From: Eukaryota sp. TZLM1-RC
Lineage: Eukaryota > Metamonada: BaSk clade
DNA: 64,000 nt
Reading direction: 5' to 3'
Assembly: GCA_040285825.1 (NCBI GenBank)
Contig: JAUPSS010000002.1
Location: 2,108,001 to 2,172,000, forward strand
The notes below the pieces were generated by a model. That model was given only the letters and a program-made list of their open reading frames with translations. It was not told the DNA's origin and searched no databases. A program made the translations under genes and the position numbers. Shown one piece after another: positions 53,701 through 64,000 of the stretch. Positions within the stretch are counted from its first letter, which is position 1. Every line of letters starts with the position of its first letter.

Positions 53701-56700
53701 ACTGTAGAAGAAACACATTGAAAATCCCCTTCAACAGTAAAATCATGTGTGCTTTGCAAAGAGCTATTTGTACAATGTAAATGAGGAACCTGAAATGAAA
53801 AGGCTTCAACTGACAAAGTAGTATTAGAGAATGCAAGTAAATGAACATCAAGTACTTCTTGCAATATAGATTTACTATTCGTCAAAGATAGAGTCCAATC
53901 ACCAAAAATAGAAGATTTGGGCAGTGTAAATAAATTTCCAATTAATGAAAGATCGTTAAGCAAATGTAAAGATCCATTGACAACGAAATCTCCACTAATA
54001 GTAGCATTGGATTTAATCATAAGCACTCCCCCCTCTGGTATCAAAACATAAGTTAGCTGTAACACTTCTACATTAACACTAGATAAGCCATCAACAACTA
54101 CAATAGAACTGTTATCAAGGCAGTAGATACCAGAAAAAAGGTGGTTAAAAGAAACATTGCTAGTAGGGGACAAAATAAAGCTTGAATTGATCAATGAAAA
54201 ACGACCAAACTGGAAGGTTGAAGATTGAAGTAACAAAATTTCAGAATTTGTTAGTTCAAAATTGACATCTGACAACTCAACAGTTTCAACTTCAATCAGT
54301 GAATCAATTACGCTGCATTTCTCAAAAAAAGCTGTTGAAACAAAAACTGTAGAAAGTTCAACAGATGAATCAATAACAGAAAGAGTACTCACATTTAGGA
54401 TATTTGAAGAGGAAACAAAACCATTATTGAAAACAATCAAATTAACAACTGTCAGGTGAGAATTCAACGAAAAACAAGATAATCGGCAGCCATCACAAGA
54501 AACGTTGCTTTTTGGATTTAAAATCGATCCAAAGGAATAAACTATCAAACTGGAATAAGAGAACAAACTAGGGGTTGAGGTAAGAGATTCAATTGTGCAA
54601 TTGAGTTCCAAACTGTCATGGAACTTCATTGTTCCATTACTAACAATACAAATATCATTAACAGAAAATAACTTTGCTTCAGCCAATGAAGACAGAATGG
54701 AATCTGAATCCACAAAAAGTGTACCATCAAATGTTGAGAGCGAATCAAAAAAATAGACACTTGATTGAATAAGAGTAATATTTCCAAAAGAGTAACAGAC
54801 CGTGAATACATTTAAAACCTGACAAGAGTTCAATAAGACAGAACCATTGATGAAAAACTGGGATTCTCCGGCAGAGAACATATTCAATTCGGATGCTCTC
54901 ACACTTAGAAGGCCAGTAGCTGAAATCGTCAGCTGGGAATCATGTAGGTTCAAATCATTAGTTAACCAATCAACACCACCGGATATTACAAGGAAATGAT
55001 ACTCAATTTCCCGAGATTTAGTGTTGAAAGATGAATTATCATCAAAAATACCAGAATTAGTGACAAAAGTAGTGGAAACTTGAGAATCTGAAGAGAGCAA
55101 ACCACTAGTCCAATGATAGTTTTCAGCTTGAATATCGGTATTTCCTGTTCTGGTTCCATCATAATGATTGAAAGTGGTGATCTGAACTGTATTTGGACAG
55201 CTGACATTAAATACAGAATCTTGAGTTAAATCAAGCACTAATAACTCAAGATTACAATTATCATTGGTTAATTCAAATAGAGCAGAATCTTCAAGTAAAA
55301 TTTCAGTGGTTGAAGTATTAATAGAGGCAAAATCTTCCAAAACAAAACTAGAATCATCACTTAAAACTAATTTACTACTTGACAAGGTGATAGAAGAACT
55401 TTCATTTAAGTGAATAAAACCATTATTTGTAACAATTAAATCATTAATTTGATGAATAACCGATGAACCTCTACCATTAACCAAACCTCCGTCAATTTCA
55501 AAAATGGAGATAACATCAACATTGGCGGTTTCATCAAAAACAAGCAAACCATCAGCAATTTTGATGGAAAGTGACTTGGTATCAGAATTATCAGTAAATT
55601 CAACACTTCCATCAATTAGTTTTAGATTAGCATTTTCAATGGTGGAATCATCATGAAACTTTGCAAAACTGTTTGAATCTACAATTAAATCACCATCTAA
55701 ATCAAAGGTTCCAGCCACTTTCAATTGGGAATTAGGAGTCTTCATTAAAATATCTGAGTTTCCATTAATTAAACCATCAGCTTCCACAATTAATTCATCA
55801 TTAATATTTAGAATAGAGTCAACAGTAAGGAAGCCATTTAAAATTCTTGATGTGTGTTCAAGATTGAGAGAACCAGAATTCACAACAAACTCACCAGAAT
55901 TATCAAATAAACAGTTGATTGTTAAATCAAAACCACAATTCTTGGAAACTTGGCCATTATTGACAAAGATGGATGTATCATCATTAGTAGATACTTTAGC
56001 ATTTGAATCAACATCAATACTGAAAACACCATTTGAATTAACTTCCAAACGAGCATTATTTAAAAGGTTCAAATCATTAGTTAACCAATCAACACCACCA
56101 GATATTCCAAGGAGATGGTTGTCAATTTCCCGAGATTTAGTGTTGAAAGATGAATTATCATCAAAAATACCAGAATTAGTGACAAAAGTAGTGGAAACTT
56201 GAGAATCTGAAGAGAGCAAACCACTAGTCCAATGATAGTTTTCAGCTTGAATATCGGTATTTCCTGTTCTTGTTCCATCATAATGATTGAAAGTGGTGAT
56301 CTGAACTGTATTTGGACAGCTGACATTAAATACAGAATCTTGAGTTAAATCAAGCACTAATAACTCAAGATTACAATTATCATTGGTTAATTCAAATAGA
56401 GCAGAATCTTCAAGTAAAATTTCAGTGATTGAAGTATTAATAGAGGCAAAATCATCCAAAACAAAACTAGAATCATCACTTAAAACTAATTTACTACTGG
56501 ACAAGGTGATAGAAGAACTTTCATTTAAGTAAATAAAACCATTATTTGTAACAATTAAATCATTAATTTGATGAATAACCGATGAACCTCTACCATTAAC
56601 CAAACCTCCGTCAATTTCAAAAATGGAGATAACATCAACATTGGCGGTTTCATCAAAAACAAGCAAACCATCGGTAATTTTGATGGAAAGTGACTTGGTA

Positions 56701-59700
56701 TCAGAATTATCAGTAAATTCAACACTTCCATCAATTAGTTTTAGATTAGCATTTTCAATGGTGGAATCATCATGAAACTTTGCAAAACTGTTTGAATCTA
56801 CAATTAAATCACCATCTAAATCAAAGGTTCCAGCTACTTTCAATTGGGAATTAGGAGTCTTCATTACAATATCTGAATTTCCATTAATTAAACCATCAGC
56901 TTCCACAATTAATTGATCATTAACATTTAGAATAGAGTCAACAGTAAGGAAGCCATTTAAAATTCTTGATGTGTGTTCAAGATTGAGAGAACCAGAATTC
57001 ACAACAAACTCACCAGAATTATCAAATAAAGAATTGATTGTTAAATCAAAACCACAATTCTTGGAAACTTGGCCATTATTGACAAAGATAGAATTATCAT
57101 CATTAGTAGATACTTTAGCATTTGAATCAACATCAATACTGAAAACACCATTTGAATTGACTTCCAAACGAGCATTATTTAAAAGGTTCAAATCATTAGT
57201 TAACCAATCAACACCACCAGATATTACAAGGAGATGGTTGTCAATTTCCCGAGATTTAGTGTTGAAAGATGAATTATCATCAAAAATACCAGAATTAGTG
57301 ACAAAAGTAGTGGAAACTTGAGAATCTGAAGAGAGCAAACCACTAGTCCAATGATAGTTTTCAGCTTGAATATCGGTATTTCCTGTTCTGGTTCCATCAT
57401 AATGATTGAAAGTGGTGATCTGAACTGTATTTGGACAGCTGACATTAAATACAGAATCTTGAGTTAAATCAAGCACTAATAACTCAAGATTACAATTATC
57501 ATTGGTTAATTCAAATAGAGCAGAATCTTCAAGTAAAATTTCAGTGATTGAAGTATTAATAGAGGCAAAATCTTCCAAAACAAAACTAGAATCATCACTT
57601 AAAACTAATTTACTACTGGACAAGGTGATAGAAGAACTTTCATTTAAGTGAATAAAACCATTATTTGTAACAATTAAATCATTAATTTGATGAATAACCG
57701 ATGAACCTCTACCATTAACCAAACCTCCGTCAATTTCAAAAATGGAGATAACATCAACATTGGCGGTTTCATCAAAAACAAGCAAACCATCGGTAATTTT
57801 GATGGAAAGTGACTTGGTATCAGAATTATCAGTAAATTCAACACTTCCATCAATTAGTTTTAGATTAGCATTTTCAATGGTGGAATCATCATGAAACTTT
57901 GCAAAACTGTTTGAATCTACAATTAAATCACCATCTAAATCAAAGGTTCCAGCTACTTTCAATTGGGAATTAGGAGTCTTCATTAAAATATCTGAATTTC
58001 CATTAATTAAACCATCAGCTTCCACAATTAATTCATCATTAATATTTAGAATAGAGTCAACAGTAAGGAAGCCATTTAAAATTCTTGATGTGTGTTCAAG
58101 ATTGAGAGAACCAGAACTCACAACAAACTCACCAGAATTATCAAATAAACAGTTGATTGTTAAATCAAAACCACAATTCTTGGAAACTTGGCCATTATTG
58201 ACAAAGATGGATGTATCATCATTAGTAGATACTTTAGCATTTGAATCAACATCAATACTGAAAACACCATTTGAATTAACTTCCAAACGAGCATTATTTA
58301 AAAGGTTCAAATCATTAGTTAACCAATCAACATCACCAGATAATACAAGGAAATGGTTGTCAATTTCCCGAGATTTAGTGTTGAAAGATGAATTATCATC
58401 AAAAATACCAGAATTAGTGACAAAAGTAGTGGAAACTTGAGAATCTGAAGAGAGCAAACCACTAGTCCAATGATAGTTTTCAGCTTGAATATCGGTATTT
58501 CCTGTTCTGGTTCCATCATAATGATTGAAAGTGGTGATCTGAACTGTATTTGGACAGCTGACATTAAATACAGAATCTTGAGTTAAATCAAGCACTAATA
58601 ACTCAAGATTACAATTATCATTGGTTAATTCAAATAGAGCAGAATCTTCAAGTAAAATTTCAGTGATTGAAGTATTAATAGAGGCAAAATCTTCCAAAAC
58701 AAAACTAGAATCATCACTTAAAACTAATTTACTACTGGACAAGGTGATAGAAGAACTTTCATTTAAGTGAATAAAACCATTATTTGTAACAATTAAATCA
58801 TTAATTTGATGAATAACCGATGAACCTCTACCATTAACCAAACCTCCGTCAATTTCAAAAATGGAGATAACATCAACATTGGCGGTTTCATCAAAAACAA
58901 GCAAACCATCGGTAATTTTGATGGAAAGTGACTTGGTATCAGAATTATCAGTAAATTCAACACTTCCATCAATTAGTTTTAGATTAGCATTTTCAATGGT
59001 GGAATCATCATGAAACTTTGCAAAACTGTTTGAATCTACAATTAAATCACCATCTAAATCAAAGGTTCCAGCCACTTTCAATTGGGAATTAGGAGTCTTC
59101 ATTAAAATATCTGAGTTTCCATTAATTAAAACCATCAGCTTCCACAATTAATTCATCATTAATATTTAGAATAGAGTCAACAGTAAGGAAGCCATTTAAA
59201 ATTCTTGATGTGTGTTCAAGATTGAGAGAACCAGAACTCACAACAAACTCACCAGAATTATCAAATAAACAGTTGATTGTTAAATCAAAACCACAATTCT
59301 TGGAAACTTGGCCATTATTGACAAAGATGGATGTATCATCATTAGTAGATACTTTTAGCATTTGAATCAACATCAATACTGAAAACACCATTTGAATTGA
59401 CTTCCAAACGAGCATTATTTAAAAGGTTCAAATCATTAGTTAACCAATCAACACCACCAGATATTACAAGGAGATGGTTGTCAATTTCCCGAGATTTAGT
59501 GTTGAAAGATGAATTATCATCAAAAATACCAGAATTAGTGACAAAAGTAGTGGAAACTTGAGAATCTGAAGAGAGCAAACCACTAGTCCAATGATAGTTT
59601 TCAGCTTGAATATCGGTATTTCCTGTTCTTGTTCCATCATAATGATTGAAAGTGGTGATCTGAACTGTATTTGGACAGCTGACATTAAATACAGAATCTT

Positions 59701-62700
59701 GAGTTAAATCAAGCACTAATAACTCAAGATTACAATTATCATTGGTTAATTCAAATAGAGCAGAATCTTCAAGTAAAATTTCAGTGATTGAAGTATTAAT
59801 AGAGGCAAAAATCATCCAAAAACAAAACTAGAATCATCACTTAAAAACTAATTTACTACTGGACAAGGTGATAGAAGAACTTTCATTTAAGTAAATAAAA
59901 CCATTATTTGTAACAATTAAATCATTAATTTGATGAATAACCGATGAACCTCTACCATTAACCAAACCTCCGTCAATTTCAAAAGATGGAGATAACATCA
60001 ACATTGGCGGTTTCATCAAAAAAACAAGCAAACCATCGGTAATTTTTGATGGAAAGTGACTTGGTATCAGAATTATCAGTAAATTCAACAGTTCCATCAA
60101 TTAGTTTTTAGATTAGCATTTTCAATGGTGGAATCATCATGAAACTTTGCAAAACTGTTTGAATCTACAATTAAATCACCATCTAAATCAAAGGTTCCAG
60201 CCACTTTCAATTGGGAATTAGGAGTTTTCATTAAAATATCTGAGTTTCCATTAATTAAACCATCAGCTTCCACAATTAATTGATCATTAACATTTAGAAT
60301 AGAGTCAACAGTAAGGAAGCCATTTAAAAATTCTTGATGTGTGTTCAAGATTGAGAGAACCAGAATTCACAACAAACTCACCAGAATTATCAAATAAAGA
60401 ATTGATTGTTAAATCAAAACCACAATTCTTGGAAACTTGGCCATTATTGACAAAGATAGAATTATCATCATTAGTAGATACTTTAGCATTTGAATCAACA
60501 TCAATACTGAATACACCATTTGAATTGACTTCCAAAACGAGCATTATTTAAAAGGTTCAAATCATTAGTTAACCAATCAACACCACCAGATATTACAAGG
60601 AGATGGTTGTCAATTTCCCGAGATTTAGTGTTGAAAGATGAATTATCATCAAAAAAATACCAGAATTAGTGACAAAAAGTAGTGGAAACTTGAGAATCTG
60701 AAGAGAGCAAAACCACTAGTCCAATGATAGTTTTCAGCTTGAATATCGGTATTTCCTGTTCTTGTTCCATCATAATGATTGAAAGTGGTGATCTGAACTG
60801 TATTTGGACAGCTGACATTAAATACAGAATCTTGAGTTAAATCAAGCACTAATAACTCAAGATTACAATTATCATTGGTTAATTCAAATAGAGCAGAATC
60901 TTCAAGTAAAATTTCAGTGATTGAAGTATTAATAGAGGCAAAAATCTTCCAAAACAAAAACTAGAATCATCACTTAAAAACTAATTTACTACTGGACAAG
61001 GTGATAGAAGAACTTTCATTTAAGTGGAATAAAACCATTATTTGTAACAATTAAATCATTAATTTGATGAATAACCGATGAACCTCTACCATTAACCAAA
61101 CCTCCGTCAATTTCAAAAATGGAGATAACATCAACATTGGCGGTTTCATCAAAAACAAGCAAACCATCGGTAATTTTGATGGAAAGTGACTTGGTATCAG
61201 AATTATCAGTAAATTCAACACTTCCATCAATTAGTTTTAGATTAGCATTTTCAATGGTGGAATCATCATGAAACTTTGCAAAACTGTTTGAATCTACAAT
61301 TAAATCACCATCTAAATCAAAGGTTCCAGCTACTTTCAATTGGGAATTAGGAGTTTTCATTAAAATATCTGAGTTTCCATTAATTAAACCATCAGCTTCC
61401 ACAATTAATTGATCATTAACATTTAGAATAGAGTCAACAGTAAGGAAGCCATTTAAAATTCTTGATGTGTGTTCAAGATTGAGAGAACCAGAATTCACAA
61501 CAAACTCACCAGAATTATCAAATAAACAGTTGATTGTTAAATCAAAACCACAATTCTTGAAAACTTGGCCATTATTGACAAAGATAGAATTATCATCATT
61601 AGTAGATACTTTAGCATTTGAATCAACATCAATACTGAAAACACCATTTGAATTAACTTCCAAACGAGCATTATTTAAAAGGTTCAAATCATTAGTTAAC
61701 CAATCAACACCACCAGATATTACAAGGAGATGGTTGTCAATTTCCCGAGATTTAGTGTTGAAAGATGAATTATCATCAAAAATACCAGAATTAGTGACAA
61801 AAGTAGTGGAAACTTGAGAATCTGAAGAGAGCAAACCACTAGTCCAATGATAGTTTTCAGCTTGAATATCGGTATTTCCTGTTCTTGTTCCATCATAATG
61901 ATTGAAAGTGGTGATCTGAACTGTATTTGGACAGCTGACATTAAATACAGAATCTTGAGTTAAATCAAGCACTAATAACTCAAGATTACAATTATCATTG
62001 GTTAATTCAAATAGAGCAGAATCTTCAAGTAAAATTTCAGTGATTGAAGTATTAATAGAGGCAAAATCTTCCAAAACAAAACTAGAATCATCACTTAAAA
62101 CTAATTTACTACTGGACAAGGTGATAGAAGAACTTTCATTTAAGTGAATAAAACCATTATTTGTAACAATTAAATCATTAATTTGATGAATAACCGATGA
62201 ACCTCTACCATTAACCAAACCTCCGTCAATTTCAAAAAAATGGAGATAACATCAACATTGGCGGTTTCATCAAAAACAAGCAAAACCATCGGTAATTTTG
62301 ATGGAAAGTGACTTGGTATCAGAATTATCAGTAAATTCAACACTTCCATCAATTAGTTTTTAGATTAGCATTTTCAATGGTGGAATCATCATGAAACTTT
62401 GCAAAACTGTTTGAATCTACAATTAAATCACCATCTAAATCAAAGGTTCCAGCTACTTTCAATTGGGAATTAGGAGTTTTCATTAAAATATCTGAGTTTC
62501 CATTAATTAAACCATCAGCTTCCACAATTAATTGATCATTAACATTTAGAATAGAGTCAACAGTAAGGAAGCCATTTAAAATTCTTGATGTGTGTTCAAG
62601 ATTGAGAGAACCAGAATTCACAACAAACTCACCAGAATTATCAAATAAACAGTTGATTGTTAAATCAAAACCACAATTCTTGGAAACTTGGCCATTATTG

Positions 62701-64000
62701 ACAAAGATAGAATTATCATCATTAGTAGATACTTTAGCATTTGAATCAACATCAATACTGAATACACCATTTGAATTAACTTCCAAACGAGCATTATTTA
62801 AAAGGTTCAAATCATTAGTTAACCAATCAACACCACCAGATATTATAAGGAGATGGTTGTCAATTTCCCGAGATTTAGTGTTGAAAGATGAATTATCATC
62901 AAAAATACCAGAATTAGTGACAAAAGTAGTGGAAACTTGAGAATCTGAAGAGAGCAAACCACTAGTCCAATGATAGTTTTCAGCTTGAATATCGGTATTT
63001 CCTGTTCTGGTTCCATCATAATGATTGAAAGTGGTGATCTGAACTGTATTTGGACAGCTGACATTAAATACAGAATCTTGAGTTAAATCAAGCACTAATA
63101 ACTCAAGATTACAATTATCATTGGTTAATTCAAATAGAGCAGAATCTTCAAGTAAAATTTCAGTGATTGAAGTATTAATAGAGGCAAAATCTTCCAAAAC
63201 AAAACTAGAATCATCACTTAAAACTAATTTACTACTGGACAAGGTGATAGAAGAACTTTCATTTAAGTGAATAAAACCATTATTTGTAACAATTAAATCA
63301 TTAATTTGATGAATAACCGATGAACCTCTACCATTAACCAAACCTCCGTCAATTTCAAAGATGGAGATAACATCAACACTGGCGGTTTCATCAAAAACAA
63401 GCAAACCATCGGTAATTTTGATAAAAAGTGACTTGGTATCAGAATTATCAGTAAATTCAACACTTCCATCAATTAGTTTTAGATTAGCATTTTCAATGAT
63501 GGAATCATCATGAAACTTTGCAAAACTGTTTGAATCTACAACTAAATCACCATCTAAATCAAAGGTTCCAGCCACTTTCAATTGGGAATTAGGAGTTTTC
63601 ATTAAAATATCTGAATTTCCATTAATTAAACCATCAGCTTCCAGAATAAATTCATCATTAATATTTAGAATAGAATTAACAGTAAGGAAGCCATTGAAAA
63701 TTCTTGATGTGTGTTGAAGATAAAGAGAACCAGAACTCACAACAAACTCACCAGAATTATCAAATAAACAGTTGATTGTTAAATCAAAACCACAATTCTT
63801 GGAAACTTGGCCATTATTGACAAAGATAGAATTATCATCATTAGTAGATACTTTAGCATTTGAATCAACATCAATACTGAATACACCATTTGAAATGACT
63901 TCCAAACGAGCATTATTTAAAAGGTTCAAATCATTAGTTAACCAATCAACACCACCAGATATTACAAGGAGATGGTTGTCAATTTCCCGAGATTTAGTGT
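50754..64000 (-). CDS. Giant repetitive type I surface protein, 3' part (5' end outside the window)
   Basis: The frame is uninterrupted from 59147 to the stop at 50754 (2797 aa), and the same protein continues to the window edge with artefact-like frameshifts, giving over 4,400 residues here. The N-terminal visible part is about eight 373-residue repeats rich in Asp, Asn, Ser, Ile and Leu with the rhythm of a parallel beta-solenoid (LVLSDDSSFVLEDFAS, FTDNSDTKSLSIKI). Then follow about 700 residues of diverged solenoid, a Cys-rich PSI-like module (DCNC...CERCVSHSNCGW, near 52590-52790), a further extracellular region, one membrane helix (about 51170-51250) and a 140-residue Pro/Ser/Lys-rich tail with LPSL/LPPI motifs. 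This fits an adhesin or cell-surface coat protein. No homolog was recognised by name. Confidence 0.85.
51170..51255 (-). other. Transmembrane helix of the giant protein
   Basis: SMFVLYLGLFFAILLLSSLG is followed by WYRKR, a stop-transfer charge cluster. The large repeat part is therefore outside and the Pro-rich tail inside. Confidence 0.85.
54960..64000. repeat. Tandem array of 1119-bp coding repeats, about eight copies
   Basis: Using the CTGACATTAAATACAG landmark, copies lie at 55201, 56320, 57439, 58558, 59679, 60812, 61935 and 63058. Spacings are 1119, 1119, 1119, 1121, 1133, 1123 and 1123. 1119 bp is 373 codons. Copies are nearly identical, differing at scattered positions. The departures from 1119 are almost all extra bases in A/T runs. 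The array continues past the window end. Confidence 0.95.

Noticed and set aside
59122-62352. Separate short genes between the frameshifts in the repeat array
   Set aside because: They are pieces of one repeated protein broken by homopolymer insertions.
51188-63064. Recurring 73-116 residue frames on both strands within the giant gene
   Set aside because: They repeat every 1119 bp as shadows of the long minus-strand frame and have no independent support.

Overview
The window is nuclear DNA of a small flagellated unicellular eukaryote. It carries an RNA polymerase I largest subunit, an Elongin A-like protein, an inositol polyphosphate 5-phosphatase with a C2 domain, a PKA-type kinase, the intraflagellar transport protein IFT46 and a BBS4-like remnant. 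The standard stop codons are used. Introns are very short: six that can be read by protein continuity are 28-33 nt, start GTATGT/GTTTGT/GTATTT and end CAG/TAG. No species call is attempted.

Layout. 1-3.3 kb: Ty3/gypsy integrase debris and a pair of 90-bp direct repeats. 3.7-11.8 kb: four host genes (membrane protein; acidic RGG protein head to head with POLR1A; Elongin A). 11.8-17.2 kb: a decayed Fanzor2-type (eukaryotic TnpB) gene, split by non-LTR retroelement B1, which is itself split by element A1; both insertions keep target-site duplications. 17.2-19.5 kb: a Ulp1-like protease ORF running in frame into a B-family DNA polymerase exonuclease. 20.7-24.8 kb: Fanzor tail, a nearly complete second Fanzor lineage, then IFT46. 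26-30 kb: a degraded Ty3/gypsy element. 31-35.4 kb: BBS4-like pseudogene, retro/Fanzor debris, a hAT transposon with perfect ends, and a second copy of the Fanzor 3' end. 35.5-38.6 kb: 5-phosphatase and PKA. 38.7-50.5 kb: a graveyard of Fanzor, gypsy and RLE-type non-LTR fragments. 50.75-64 kb: the 3' part of one giant gene for a surface protein made of about eight near-identical 373-residue repeats, a Cys-rich module, one membrane segment and a Pro-rich tail; it continues off the window.

The most interesting content is the accumulation of Fanzor-like RuvC nucleases: at least seven remnants from about four lineages within 30 kb. One has the full RuvC D/E/D signature and a structured, highly conserved 3' noncoding tail that could be its guide RNA. 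Four of the Fanzor 3' ends lie directly upstream of the start codon of a same-strand host gene (Elongin A, IFT46, 5-phosphatase, PKA). Two of them share a 24-bp motif placed exactly 4 nt before the host ATG.

Frames in 59.1-62.4 kb are broken almost only by extra bases in homopolymer runs inside the giant repeats. This looks like unpolished long-read assembly rather than gene decay.
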